Of a stretch of DNA of 64,000 bases, positions 9,401-18,304 are shown piece after piece (the stretch's first letter is position 1; every line of letters begins with the position of its first letter). The notes below the pieces were generated by a model. The model worked only from the letters and a program-made list of their open reading frames with translations. It was not told where the DNA came from and ran no database searches. This DNA comes from Lachnospiraceae bacterium. Its GTDB lineage: Bacteria > Bacillota > Clostridia > Lachnospirales > Lachnospiraceae. The stretch lies in NCBI GenBank assembly GCA_014804445.1, contig JAAUZU010000019.1, positions 7,104 through 71,103 on the forward strand. The letters are read 5' to 3'. The position numbers and the translations under genes are program-made.

Positions 9401-10183
9401 GTGGTGGACGATGATGTGAATACCTGCGTCAGCGTCAGCAAAATGCTCTCAGCCATCGGTATGCATCCCGACTGGACGACCTTGGGAAAAGAAGCGGTGA
9501 TTCGTACAGAGTTTGCACTGGAGCAAAACGAGCCATACAGTGCATATATCATTGACTGGATGATGCCGGATATGAACGGCATAGAGCTTGTCCGTCGGAT
9601 CCGCCGGGTGATTGGAGATGTGACGCCTATCATTATACTGACCGCCTACGACTGGTCAGACATCGAGGAGGAGGCCAGAGAGGCCGGTGTTACGGCATTC
9701 TGCTCTAAGCCGATATTCCTCTCAGAGCTGCGGAATATTCTGACAGCGCCTTACACGGAGCAGGAAAGCGAAGAAGAGGAGGAAACATCCGTACCGCATT
9801 TTGAAGGAAAGAAAGTCCTGCTGGTGGAAGATAATGAACTGAATCAGGAGATCGCGCAGACGATTCTGGAGGCGGAAGGCTTCGTCGTTGATACAGCGGA
9901 TGATGGAAGCATCGCCGTAGAGATGATGAAAGAGAAGCCCGCAGGCACCTATGATTTGATTCTGATGGATGTCCAGATGCCCATTATGAACGGCTATCAG
10001 GCCACAAGAACCATCCGGAAGCTGGATGATCCTGCCAAGGCGTCTATTCCGATTGTGGCGATGACAGCCAATGCCTTTGAGGAGGATCGGAAGGAGGCCA
10101 TGGAGTCCGGAATGAACGCGTATGCAGCCAAGCCGATTGAAATAGAAAAACTGATGCAGACATTGGAAGATATTTTGAAATGA
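6461..10183 (+). CDS. Hybrid sensor histidine kinase with two periplasmic-binding-type sensor domains and two receivers
   Basis: A 1240-residue protein. Order: N-terminal membrane segment (about 25-45), two tandem SBP_bac_3-like solute-binding domains (about 50-285 and 300-525), a second membrane segment (about 531-552), a linker region with a possible PAS fold, HisKA with the phospho-acceptor in NNMSHDIRTPMNAIIGF (about 736), and an HATPase with NILSNAMKYT and GTGLGLAI. Receiver 1 has IIDWMMPDMNG (about 1031) and receiver 2 has LMDVQMPIMNG (about 1168). No DNA-binding output was seen, so it probably acts in a phosphorelay or through receiver 2. The GTG start has AAGGAGA eight bases upstream. 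It is BvgS-like in layout and probably senses amino acids or similar small solutes. Confidence 0.93.
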   Translation: MKNIQKRGKVFSKIESTRKKGLINRTYRRIVAFTASLIFILSNFMIVTADDGQSNNRTVKAGIFYFEGYHMKDDEGRLTGYGIEFLELVSEYSHLNFQYTGYDNSWGEMLTMLENGEIDIVTTARKTSEREEKFAFSLPIGRNSTVLSVRADNTERRSGDYNSYNGMTVGLLTGSSQNQSLVEFAEEKGFSYQTKEYDDADALVAALQNGEIDAILSSNLRKAENEKTLDIIQTDNFYAIVRKDDKELLDEINYAILQMDLHEGDWENVLFYRYYGSVSSLAFTFTEREQAYIQEVLSGEKTITVIALGDREPYSYVEDGELKGILPDYFACVMELAGLPYEIVVPEDRKDYDAIADTNGVDVVIDSLSDGSIMEEAVYRGFNTDPYMTTGVARVTRQDFDGDVKTVAITDSWRENFVLPEFSEDVTFLSYPTREAALQAVLKREVDAAYVYAYAAQLFVNHDTTNSLYYSIVNDMNVEFRMYVRESTDHELITILNKCIQQMPEDKLNQLVLKYTSYTAGDMSLLQYLQGNPKVMVAAFLVAALAICIILTLLLRGRWNRKLLNATERSNRELGEQLAIVEALSRDYTNIFAISAERATARIVKLDGYVTEGLKKESKEENPYAPILARYINDRVHPEDQQYLTEALSLEKVREKLEPDGEYTGSYRIQTDGEVHHFQYTYVKMGESDSGQDGFILAGFRNIDEMIRREQEQKEVLAEALAQAQYANNAKTTFLNNMSHDIRTPMNAIIGFTSLAVTHIDNKAQIQDYLGKIMTSSNHLLSLINDVLDMSRIESGKVKIEEKEASLPEIMHDLKTIVQADVKSKQLEFYIDTLDVVNETIICDKLRLNQVLLNILSNAMKYTKPGGMVSVRIVQLSEAQEGCASYEFRVKDTGIGMSREFLKHVFEPFEREQTATVSGIQGTGLGLAITKNIVDMMGGTITVESEEGKGSEFTVTLSFRIADSPQQFSRVEQLVDLRALVVDDDVNTCVSVSKMLSAIGMHPDWTTLGKEAVIRTEFALEQNEPYSAYIIDWMMPDMNGIELVRRIRRVIGDVTPIIILTAYDWSDIEEEAREAGVTAFCSKPIFLSELRNILTAPYTEQESEEEEETSVPHFEGKKVLLVEDNELNQEIAQTILEAEGFVVDTADDGSIAVEMMKEKPAGTYDLILMDVQMPIMNGYQATRTIRKLDDPAKASIPIVAMTANAFEEDRKEAMESGMNAYAAKPIEIEKLMQTLEDILK

Positions 10184-10197
10184 ACTGAAAAAACAGC

Positions 10198-10241
10198 AAG
10201 GTCAGGGAATACCCCAGGTTAGGGAATACCCTGACCTTTTT
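10198..10241 (+). terminator. Rho-independent terminator after the kinase gene
   Basis: Arms AAGGTCAGGG and CCCTGACCTT, followed directly by TTTTTAT. The loop itself repeats the motif GGGAATACC. Confidence 0.85.
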
Positions 10242-10276
10242 ATGTGTTTGAATCAACATTCTTAAAAGACCTTTGC

Positions 10277-10305
10277 GCATAATTGCGGGACAAAAGTATA
10301 TACTA
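10277..10305 (+). promoter_or_regulatory. Sigma-G-like promoter of spoVAA
   Basis: GCATA (-35), 17 bases, TATACTA (-10), about 40 bases ahead of the spoVAA start. It resembles the forespore sigma-F/G pattern GHATR - CATnnTA with one -10 mismatch, as expected for spoVA. Inferred from pattern only. Confidence 0.55.
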
Positions 10306-10345
10306 ACCTTTAAAAATGCATGTATGCGATGAAAGGGATAACAAA

Positions 10346-10996
10346 ATGGCGGACACCGTTTGTTATATAAAATTGAATAGAAATGTAGAAACCACACAGG
10401 CAGATGTTTTCCTGAAGGATATCGGAAGTATCCGCTGTGCGGACAAGCTTGTAGCGGCTAAGGTAAAAAGTATTAAAGTCTACAAGTTTTGCAGTACGGA
10501 AGAGAAGAAAAATCCATATGAAGAAAAGCGCTGCGTGGTCAGCGTTTTGAAAATCATAGAGCTGATTGAGGAGAACTGTCCCGATGTGACGGTGGAAAGT
10601 CTCGGTGAGACGGAGGTTCTGATAGAGCGAATCAACGTGGATACACACAAGGGCTGGCAGCAGGCGCTCAAGGCATTTTTTATTGCCCTTATCAGCTTTT
10701 GCGGCACGGCGTTTACCATTATGGCGTACCACAATGATATCGGCATTGCGGATGTTTTTACCCGTATTCACCAAATTGTGATGGGAAGTGAGCCGGAGGG
10801 CGTATCGGCGCTGGAAATCGCATATTCGGTGGGACTTTCGCTGGGAATTATCGTGTTCTTTAACCATGTGGGCGGACGCAGACTGACGAAGGACCCTACG
10901 CCAATCGAGGTAGAAATGCGCAAATACGAAACGGATGTAAACAATGCGCTTGTGGATACGGCGGAAAGAGAGGGTAGAACAATTGATGTGGAATAG
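10346..10996 (+). CDS. spoVAA: Stage V sporulation protein AA
   Basis: A 216-residue protein. A soluble N-terminal half of about 100 residues (VCYIKLNRNVETTQADVFL, IRCADKL) is followed by two membrane helices (about 120-145 and 165-185), the family layout. SpoVAA belongs to the spore membrane channel that moves Ca-dipicolinate. The ATG at 10346 is used because GAAAGGG precedes it. It overlaps spoVAB by 11 bases, indicating translational coupling. The terminator upstream isolates it from the kinase gene. Confidence 0.9.
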   Translation: MADTVCYIKLNRNVETTQADVFLKDIGSIRCADKLVAAKVKSIKVYKFCSTEEKKNPYEEKRCVVSVLKIIELIEENCPDVTVESLGETEVLIERINVDTHKGWQQALKAFFIALISFCGTAFTIMAYHNDIGIADVFTRIHQIVMGSEPEGVSALEIAYSVGLSLGIIVFFNHVGGRRLTKDPTPIEVEMRKYETDVNNALVDTAEREGRTIDVE

Positions 10997-11474
10997 CCTG
11001 AAAATCCTTCTTCTGGTTCTGTCCGGCGGCAGCTTCGGTCTTTTGGCATCAGCTGGTGTTTTTACGGTTCTGGTTGCTGTGGGGCTGATTCCGCGTTTTG
11101 CAGGCAAAAGCCATACGGCGGGGCAGATTATGCTATATGAAGAGATGGTGATTGTAGGAACCGTGGCGGGCGGTCTGGTAAGTGTGTTTGAGCGTTACTG
11201 CCACTTTGGAGAGTGGCTTGTCTCGGCGGGCGTTTCACAGGCGGCAGTACAATATGCAGGAACTGTATTTGTGACTGTTTTCGGTCTGTTTGCGGGAATG
11301 TTTATCGGATGTCTGGCGCTTGCCATTGCCGAAATGCTGGACAGTATTCCGATTTTTTCAAGAAGGGCCGGATTCAGGCATGGACTCGGTGTGGCGGTCT
11401 GTGCGATGGCGGCAGGAAAGCTCTGCGGCTCCATATTGTATTTTATCTATCAGATTCACGAGGTAGTAAAGTAA
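10986..11474 (+). CDS. spoVAB: Stage V sporulation protein AB
   Basis: A 162-residue membrane protein with about four hydrophobic segments and Gly-rich helices (LSGGSFGLLASAGVF, FAGMFIGCLALAIAEM), matching SpoVAB. The start at 10986 lies inside spoVAA; a longer upstream start would run through the spoVAA coding region with no family match. Component of the dipicolinate channel in the forespore inner membrane. Confidence 0.9.
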   Translation: MWNSLKILLLVLSGGSFGLLASAGVFTVLVAVGLIPRFAGKSHTAGQIMLYEEMVIVGTVAGGLVSVFERYCHFGEWLVSAGVSQAAVQYAGTVFVTVFGLFAGMFIGCLALAIAEMLDSIPIFSRRAGFRHGLGVAVCAMAAGKLCGSILYFIYQIHEVVK

Positions 11475-11612
11475 AGCGTCAGGATTTTGGTTTCGCCATG
11501 ATTGCAGTATAGGAAACAAAATATTGCGCATATTAAGAAAAAGGGCGGACAAAAAAAGAACGGTAGTGTCCGCACATATGGAATAGGAAAAGGAAGAGAG
11601 GAACAGGGTTAC

Positions 11613-12107
11613 ATGGCTGAGAAGGACGAGAACAGTAAACCGGAATATGGAGTGGAAGATAAAAAACAAAACTATGAAAAGTATGTCAAGGAGATGACGC
11701 CCACCCACAACCTGTGGCTGCAAATGCTGAAGGCTTTTATAACAGGCGGGCTCATCTGCGTGCTGGGGCAGGGGATTTTGCAGCTCTGTACAGATGTGAT
11801 GAGCATGGAAAAGGAAACGGCTGCGAGCTGGTGTTCGTTGTCACTGATTTTTTTAAGCGTGCTTTTGACGGGACTGAATATCTATCCCCGCATCGTGAAG
11901 TGGGGCGGAGCAGGCGCTTTGGTGCCGATTACAGGGTTTGCCAACTCGGTCGCAGCGCCTGCCATAGAATTTAAAAAGGAGGGCTGGGTGTTTGGCGTAG
12001 GCTGTAAAATCTTTACCATCGCCGGACCGGTTATCCTATACGGTATTTTCACAAGCTGGGTACTGGGAGTTGTTTACTGGCTTTGTACCATGTTTGGGAT
12101 TGTTTGA
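11613..12107 (+). CDS. spoVAC: Stage V sporulation protein AC
   Basis: A 164-residue membrane protein. Family hallmarks are YVKEMTPTHNLWLQMLKAFITGG near the N-terminus, GAGALVPITGFANSVAAPAIEF in the middle, and a C-terminal hydrophobic segment. In B. subtilis SpoVAC acts as a mechanosensitive part of the Ca-dipicolinate channel. The ATG at 11613 follows AGAGAGGAACAGGG. The next spoVA gene, spoVAD, lies 21.5 kb away rather than adjacent. Confidence 0.95.
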   Translation: MAEKDENSKPEYGVEDKKQNYEKYVKEMTPTHNLWLQMLKAFITGGLICVLGQGILQLCTDVMSMEKETAASWCSLSLIFLSVLLTGLNIYPRIVKWGGAGALVPITGFANSVAAPAIEFKKEGWVFGVGCKIFTIAGPVILYGIFTSWVLGVVYWLCTMFGIV

Positions 12108-12130
12108 ATAAAAGATAATTGTTCTTTTTG

Positions 12131-12159
12131 TTGACTTCAAAAACCCTATGTTTTAAAAT
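12131..12159 (+). promoter_or_regulatory. Sigma-A type promoter before the REC-HD-GYP-RsmF gene
   Basis: TTGACT, 17 bases, TAAAAT, ending about 60 bases before the start codon. It separates this gene from the spoVA operon. Confidence 0.55.
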
Positions 12160-12220
12160 AGTAGTAACCTTTTTGTACAGTACAGGATAAGAAGAACGTA
12201 AGGTTTCGGAAAGGACAATT

Positions 12221-14692
12221 ATGCACAGAAAAATACTTATAGTAGATGATTCGGATATAAACCGCGGTATTCTGACGGAGATACTTGAGGATGAACATCC
12301 CGTGATGGTGGCAGTGGATGGCAGGGAGGCGCTGGAGCTTCTGGAAGAGTTTCATGACGATATTGCCGTGGTTCTGCTGGATTTGATGATGCCTGAGATG
12401 GATGGCTTCGCAGTGTTGGAGGTCATGAAAAAGAAGGGCTGGATGGAGAAAATACCGGTGCTTGTAATCACTGGCGAAGACTCTGTGGAAATTGAGCGGA
12501 AGAGCTTTGAATATGGAGCATCCGATTTTGTCAGAAAGCCCTTCGACAATATACTGGTAAAAAGAAGGGTCAATAACATAACGGATTTATACATGTACAA
12601 GGATCGTCTGGAACATAAGGTAGAGGAACAGACCAAGACGCTGCAGGAGCAGAACGAGCTTTTAAAGGTGCAGGCAGACCGTTTGAAGGAAAACAATGCG
12701 CGGATTCTGGATGCGCTCGGCACGATTGTGGAGAGCCGAAATCTGGAAAGTGGTGAGCATATCAAGCGTGTCAAGGATTTCACCCGCATTCTTGCAGAAG
12801 AGTTGATGAAGGATTATCCTGAATACGAGCTGACACCGGATAAGGTGGAGGTCATTGTATCTGCAAGCTCCATGCATGATATCGGAAAGATAGCGATTCC
12901 CGACAATATCCTGTTAAAGCCGGCAAGGCTGACGCAGGAAGAGTTCGAGTGCATGAAGACCCACACAACGAGGGGCTGTGACATCTTAAAGAGCATCAAG
13001 GGCGCATGGGACGACAAATACGGCGAAGCCTGCTATGAAATATGCCGCTACCACCATGAGAGATATGACGGCAGGGGCTATCCCGATGGACTTGTGGGAG
13101 AGGAAATCCCGATTTCTGCCCAGATTGTATCCGTGGCTGACGTTTATGATGCGCTTGTCAGTGAAAGAGTATACAAGAGCGCTTATTCCAAAGACGAAGC
13201 GTTTCATATGATTATGCGGGGAGAATGCGGCACTTTTTCGCCCAAGATTTTGAACTGCTTTAAAAATGCAAGACAACAAATGGAAGACATGGTAACCGAG
13301 CAAAAAGAAGGACATATGCTGCCGGAACAATTTTTGAAAAGAATGGAAAAGCTGCTGGGTGAAGAATATCCGGCATTTCTGGAAAGCTTTTCGGAGGAAA
13401 GCAGCCGCGGGCTGCGTGTGAATACCATAAAGACGGATGTGGAAGCCTTTCTGAGGGGTGGGTATTTTTCTCTGGAGAGAGTGCCGTGGACGGAAAACGG
13501 GTTTTACACAGGCGGGACGGACAGACCGGGCAAAAGCCCGCTCCATGCTGCCGGAGTATACTATATACAGGAGCCGTCGGCGATGGCGCCCGCGGTGTTT
13601 TTGGAAGCGCGCCCGGGAGACAGGGTGCTTGATTTGTGCGCTGCGCCCGGCGGAAAGACAACGCAGATTGCCGATTCCATGCGGGGTGAGGGGATTTTAA
13701 TCAGCAACGAAATCCATCCGGCAAGGGCACAGATACTCTCTGAAAATGTGGAGCGGATGGGGCTTGAGAACGTGATTGTTACCAATGAGACGCCGGAGCG
13801 GCTTGCGGCGGTGTTTACAGGATATTTTGACAAAATTCTGGTGGATGCGCCCTGCTCCGGAGAGGGCATGTTTCGCAAATCAGAGGAGGCGCGCGCGGAA
13901 TGGAGCCCGGAAAATGTTGCGCTCTGTGCCGAAAGACAGGACGGTATTTTAGACTGCGCGGCCAAGATGCTGCGTCCGGGCGGAAGGCTTGTCTATTCGA
14001 CCTGTACCTTTGCGCCCGAGGAGGACGAGGGGACGGTAAGCCGCTTTCTGGAGCGCCATCCGGATTTTTCGATACAGCAGATAAAGCTGCCGGAAGGTTT
14101 TTGGGGCGGACAGAAGGAATGGGTGGCAAATCCGGCGGCGGGACTGGAATACACGGCGCGCCTGATGCCGCACAGACTGAAAGGCGAAGGGCATTATCTT
14201 GCGGTTCTGGAGAGAGCGGGCGAGGACGGTTTTTCGGCAAAGGGAAAAAACGGAACGGAAAAGAGTATCCCGGAGCGGGAATACAGTCTTTTTTCGGAGT
14301 TTCAAGAGCAGTATCTTTCCGGCAGGGATTTTGCGGGCACGTATCTGCGTTACGGGGAGCAGCTTTATCTTGGCATGTGCGAAATGCCGTCGCTAAAGGG
14401 GCTCAAGGTGCTTCGCCCGGGTCTGCATCTGGGAACCTTTAAGAAAAACCGTTTTGAACCTTCCCATGCATTGGCGCTTGCCTTAAAGCCTGAGGAGGCA
14501 AAACAGGTAGTAGAAGTGTCCTTTTCGGAGGCGGAGCAATATATCAGCGGAATGACTATTACGGTCAATACACAGGCAAAGGGATGGTGTCTGGTCTGTG
14601 TGGACGGATATTCCCTGGGTTGGGGAAAGGTCACCGGAAATGTGATGAAGAATCATTACCCCAAAGGACTCAGAATTCCCATGGCGGATTAA
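12221..14692 (+). CDS. Fusion protein: response regulator + HD-GYP domain + RsmF-type rRNA m5C methyltransferase
   Basis: An 823-residue continuous frame. Residues 1-120 form a receiver (ILIVDDSDINR, LLDLMMPEMDGF). A coiled coil spans about 125-165. An HD-GYP domain spans about 166-365 with HDIGK (about 218) and HHERYDGRGYP (about 277), the usual c-di-GMP phosphodiesterase signature. From about residue 366 the rest is a complete NOL1/NOP2/Sun methyltransferase: LRVNTIK, the SAM motif VLDLCAAPGGKT (about 468), catalytic cysteines in VDAPCSGEG (about 541) and YSTCTFAPEE (about 593), and a C-terminal PUA-like region. An internal ATG at 13316 with a poorly spaced AAGAAGGA could also start the enzyme alone. 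I do not know of this fusion. A lost stop codon between two former neighbours, or a sequencing error, is possible. Confidence 0.9.
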   Translation: MHRKILIVDDSDINRGILTEILEDEHPVMVAVDGREALELLEEFHDDIAVVLLDLMMPEMDGFAVLEVMKKKGWMEKIPVLVITGEDSVEIERKSFEYGASDFVRKPFDNILVKRRVNNITDLYMYKDRLEHKVEEQTKTLQEQNELLKVQADRLKENNARILDALGTIVESRNLESGEHIKRVKDFTRILAEELMKDYPEYELTPDKVEVIVSASSMHDIGKIAIPDNILLKPARLTQEEFECMKTHTTRGCDILKSIKGAWDDKYGEACYEICRYHHERYDGRGYPDGLVGEEIPISAQIVSVADVYDALVSERVYKSAYSKDEAFHMIMRGECGTFSPKILNCFKNARQQMEDMVTEQKEGHMLPEQFLKRMEKLLGEEYPAFLESFSEESSRGLRVNTIKTDVEAFLRGGYFSLERVPWTENGFYTGGTDRPGKSPLHAAGVYYIQEPSAMAPAVFLEARPGDRVLDLCAAPGGKTTQIADSMRGEGILISNEIHPARAQILSENVERMGLENVIVTNETPERLAAVFTGYFDKILVDAPCSGEGMFRKSEEARAEWSPENVALCAERQDGILDCAAKMLRPGGRLVYSTCTFAPEEDEGTVSRFLERHPDFSIQQIKLPEGFWGGQKEWVANPAAGLEYTARLMPHRLKGEGHYLAVLERAGEDGFSAKGKNGTEKSIPEREYSLFSEFQEQYLSGRDFAGTYLRYGEQLYLGMCEMPSLKGLKVLRPGLHLGTFKKNRFEPSHALALALKPEEAKQVVEVSFSEAEQYISGMTITVNTQAKGWCLVCVDGYSLGWGKVTGNVMKNHYPKGLRIPMAD

Positions 14693-14851
14693 GGTTTTCA
14701 GAAAAATTTCAGTCCAAAATTGCGCATAATGCGATAAAATACTATCCGAAGACAAGGTAGTGTGTTATAATCCCATTAGAGGTTATGTGGTACGGAAAAG
14801 AAAATCGCAAGATGCAATAAATCATAAAAAGAATGCAGAATGGGGAAAAAT

Positions 14852-17332
14852 ATGCGGATAGAAGAAATTATTAATAAGCTGGACAGACTGCTTACGGAAA
14901 ACAAGGGTCAGGAAGCGCAGCAGCTTTTAGAGGATTCCATCAGACAAGCCATTGAGGAGGCGGACGACAACGCGCTGCTTACCTTGATAAACGAGATGAT
15001 TGGTTATATGCGTGAGACCAGTCAGGTGGAAGGCTCTTATCATTATGCGGATGCGGCGCTTAATCTGATGGAGCGGATGGGGATAAAGGGCAGTATGCCC
15101 TACGCGACTACGCTCCTCAATATAGCAAACGCCTATCGGGCCGGCGGCAGGCTGACAGAATCCATGGCATATTACGAAGAGGTTTTGAAGTTGTATCAGG
15201 CAAGCCTTGACGGAAATGACATGTTTTTTGCCAGTCTCTACAACAATGTAAGTCTTTTGCATCAAGAAATGAAAAATTTCGGAAAGGCAAAGGAGAATTT
15301 GCTGAAAGCGCTGGCTATCGTAAAGGTCAATGAAGGCACATACTTTGAGGAGGCTGTCACCTATGCCAATCTTGCCTCCACTTGTCTTGTGCTTCATGAG
15401 GACGAAACCGCCATGGAATACTGCAGGCGGGCAATAGAGCTGTTTGAAGCGCACGGTATTTTGGATTCCCATTACTGTGCAGCACTGTCTTCCATGGGGA
15501 CTTATTACTATGGGAAAGGGGAATATGAAAAGGCGGCGGCATGTTTTAAAAAGGCAATGGCAGGCATGAAGGCGTCTTTGGGAGAAAACGAGTACTATCA
15601 AAGATTGGCAAAAAATTTAGAAGAGTGCGAAAGAGCACAAAGGGAGGATGCAATGGAACAGACAACAAAATCAAAGGAACAGATGAGCGGACTTGCACTG
15701 TGCAGGGCATACTATGAAGAATATGGCAAAGCCATGATTCATGAGAAATTCGCGGATTATGAGGACAAAATTGCCGTAGGTCTCTGCGGCGAAGGCTCGG
15801 ATTGTTTCGGCTATGACGACAAGGTGTCCAGAGACCACGACTGGGGACCGGGTTTTGCCATGTGGATGAATATTGAGGTTTATGATGAAATCGGAGAGGA
15901 ACTGCAGAAGGCATATGAAGAACTGCCCAAAGAATTTATGGGCTTTAGCCGCATCCCGACAAAGCGTGCAAAAGGACGTGTGGGCGTATGCACCATAGCC
16001 GAATTTTTCCAGAGAATCCTTGTCACGGAGGATTGTGCTTCGATGATAGATATTGTGTCGGGCGCATACAAGCTTGAGGAAGGGAGCGGAAAGGTAACTG
16101 AGGTACATGGTGAGCATCCCTATTTCCCGGGCAGTGTAGAGGAAAAGGTAAAGCTGCTGCAAGCATGCGCAAAGGAAGGGCAGCTTATCGTATACTGGGA
16201 TGATATTGCGGACGAGTCGCTGGCGGCTGCCGTAAACGGAGAGGTTTTCCGGGATGATGAAGGCACCTTTTCGGCGATTCAGGAGTTTTTGAGAATCGGT
16301 ATGCCACAAGATGTGTACTATTTAAAACTGACCAATGCATGTGCCCGTTTTGCACAGGGGGCACAATACAATTTTGCCAGAATGGCAGCACGAAACGATA
16401 TGGTAGCTGCGGAGCTTGCTTTGGCAGAGGGAATGAAGAACGCAATGAAAATTCTGTATTATCTGGCCGGAAAGCATCCGCTGCATGATAAGTGGCTTCA
16501 CAGGGGCATCGCGGAAATTGCGGATTATGAAAGGGAAGCGGAGCTGATTCAGAACATTGTGGAAGGCGAAGTAACAGCCGAACAGACGGCGCTTGTGGAA
16601 GAACTTGCACAGAGACTTGCAGACAGGCTGTATGAGGCAGATGCCATAAGCAGCCGCGAAAGCTTTTTGGAGTTTCATGTAGACGAACTGTATAAAAAAG
16701 AAGGGCTTGCAGAGCTGCCGGACGAAGAGCTGATTCAGGAAATTGTGGACGCGGAGTTCGAAGCCTTTGACAAAGTAAAAAATGTTGGCGGCAGAGCATC
16801 CTGTCAGAATAATAAGCCGACTTTTTCCATTATGCGCAAAAGCCAGTACCTGACATGGGAGCGTAAAATGCTGATTCAGTATCTGTATGATTTCCGGTCG
16901 GAATATAAGCGCGGGCGCAATCTGATTGAGGAAAAATACGGAAGAATGATGGAGAGCACATCGCCCGAAGAATATGCGCAGATAGCAGAGCGTTTTCCGG
17001 TTCTGTCAGAGGAGAAAAAGCAGATTATCGAAGCCATTGTGCAGATTCAAGTGGGATTTATGGAGGAGTTTGCCGGACAGTTCCCGCGTCTCGCAGGCAA
17101 TGCCAGACTGATTCATACCAGCGAGGACAGCCTTGGCGATACTTCCTACGAAACCTATCTGCGGGGCGAACTGGGCACGTATTCTGATAAAATGCTGGAG
17201 TTGTATGGACGTTTTGTGGTCAGAATGTGTCAGGAAGGGCAAAACCTTGCTGCGCTCACCATGAAAAACAGCGCGCATTTGTACGGTTACCAAAGCCTTG
17301 AAGAGGCAGAGGAACGCTGCGAATGTAATTGA
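14852..17332 (+). CDS. TPR - DUF4037 - DUF4125 protein
   Basis: An 826-residue protein. The N-terminal third (about 1-265) is a series of tetratricopeptide-like helical repeats. From about 290 follows a DUF4037 segment with CGEGSDCFGYDDKVSRDHDW, reminiscent of a nucleotidyltransferase GxGSD...DxD site. The last 220 residues match DUF4125 (SQYLTWERKMLIQYLYDF, GDTSYETYLRGELGTYS). The biochemical role is unknown; nucleotidyl transfer is a guess from the acidic motif. The ATG at 14852 is preferred since GGGGA lies five bases upstream; an ATG at 14840 would add four residues. It runs alone after the fusion gene. Confidence 0.85.
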   Translation: MRIEEIINKLDRLLTENKGQEAQQLLEDSIRQAIEEADDNALLTLINEMIGYMRETSQVEGSYHYADAALNLMERMGIKGSMPYATTLLNIANAYRAGGRLTESMAYYEEVLKLYQASLDGNDMFFASLYNNVSLLHQEMKNFGKAKENLLKALAIVKVNEGTYFEEAVTYANLASTCLVLHEDETAMEYCRRAIELFEAHGILDSHYCAALSSMGTYYYGKGEYEKAAACFKKAMAGMKASLGENEYYQRLAKNLEECERAQREDAMEQTTKSKEQMSGLALCRAYYEEYGKAMIHEKFADYEDKIAVGLCGEGSDCFGYDDKVSRDHDWGPGFAMWMNIEVYDEIGEELQKAYEELPKEFMGFSRIPTKRAKGRVGVCTIAEFFQRILVTEDCASMIDIVSGAYKLEEGSGKVTEVHGEHPYFPGSVEEKVKLLQACAKEGQLIVYWDDIADESLAAAVNGEVFRDDEGTFSAIQEFLRIGMPQDVYYLKLTNACARFAQGAQYNFARMAARNDMVAAELALAEGMKNAMKILYYLAGKHPLHDKWLHRGIAEIADYEREAELIQNIVEGEVTAEQTALVEELAQRLADRLYEADAISSRESFLEFHVDELYKKEGLAELPDEELIQEIVDAEFEAFDKVKNVGGRASCQNNKPTFSIMRKSQYLTWERKMLIQYLYDFRSEYKRGRNLIEEKYGRMMESTSPEEYAQIAERFPVLSEEKKQIIEAIVQIQVGFMEEFAGQFPRLAGNARLIHTSEDSLGDTSYETYLRGELGTYSDKMLELYGRFVVRMCQEGQNLAALTMKNSAHLYGYQSLEEAEERCECN

Positions 17333-17384
17333 TTTTAAAATAACTTTTTTGGCAGCCAAATTATGATTTTTGAGGGGAAATAAA

Positions 17385-18230
17385 ATGCCTATATTGAGCT
17401 TTGCTGATGTACTAAATAAGGTTGGATTAGAGCCTTCAAAGGTAAAATTGATTCGTCATGCACTAACAGACAGAGGTTTTAAAGACTGCTATGAAAAGGA
17501 TATGGTGTTAGAATATACACGTCAACAAAAAGTTGGGTTCAGTAAAAATTATGATTACTGGGCTGTTTTTATCAGTGATACGGGAAATTATGCAAAGTTG
17601 TTTGGGCTTTACCAAGTTGGAAATGCTGTATCAGATACACCTGATGTAATGCCCGTCGGCTTTCCACATCCAGAATGGTTCCAAGGTAAAAACGCATTTT
17701 TTGACCTGCAACATGTAAATACTCTAAAAGAATATGAGGGCCGGCTTATTATTGATTGGGGAAAGTCGGCGCGCATGTGGCATCAAAAAGGGACAACGGA
17801 GAAACCTATTGTTGCAATCCGGACGGATAATAAAAAAGTATTTTCGGGTTTTGAAAATTTAATCCTGAAATACGATGAGTTAAAAGAAATTGTAGAAAAT
17901 CCAACTATCTATGATAGTTGGCATACAGCACTGTCATCAGTTAATGCAATCTATCTAATTGTAGATACGGAAACAGGAAAACAGTATGTTGGATCTGCTT
18001 ACGGAAAAGATGGATTGTTTGGTCGATGGGCTTGTTATGTGAATACTTTGCATGGCAACAATAAAGAAATGCAGGAGTTAATCTGCAATTATCCGGACCG
18101 CTATCATTATTTTCAGTTTTCAATTTTGCAAATACTTCCCAAAACTGTCACAGCCGATGATATAATTCATATGGAAACTTTATATAAAAAGAAACTAATG
18201 AGTATTTCTTTTGGTATGAATCATAACTGA
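17385..18230 (+). CDS. GIY-YIG nuclease family protein
   Basis: A 281-residue protein with lower GC than its left neighbours. The C-terminal 90 residues fit a GIY-YIG fold: AIYLIVDTETGKQYVGSA, then GLFGRWACYV, and a late IIHMETLYKKKL with the glutamate. The N-terminal 180 residues (LNKVGLEPSKVKLIRHAL, FFDLQHV) resemble domains found in stand-alone nucleases of defence or mobile contexts. The ATG at 17385 has GAGGGG seven bases upstream. A role in defence is possible but not shown. Confidence 0.8.
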   Translation: MPILSFADVLNKVGLEPSKVKLIRHALTDRGFKDCYEKDMVLEYTRQQKVGFSKNYDYWAVFISDTGNYAKLFGLYQVGNAVSDTPDVMPVGFPHPEWFQGKNAFFDLQHVNTLKEYEGRLIIDWGKSARMWHQKGTTEKPIVAIRTDNKKVFSGFENLILKYDELKEIVENPTIYDSWHTALSSVNAIYLIVDTETGKQYVGSAYGKDGLFGRWACYVNTLHGNNKEMQELICNYPDRYHYFQFSILQILPKTVTADDIIHMETLYKKKLMSISFGMNHN

Positions 18231-18304
18231 CTGTGAAGAGTTTGGGGTCTTTGTGAAAATCTCTGATTTCCGGATTGAATATTATTTGGTTAAGTTAGAT
18301 AGAG

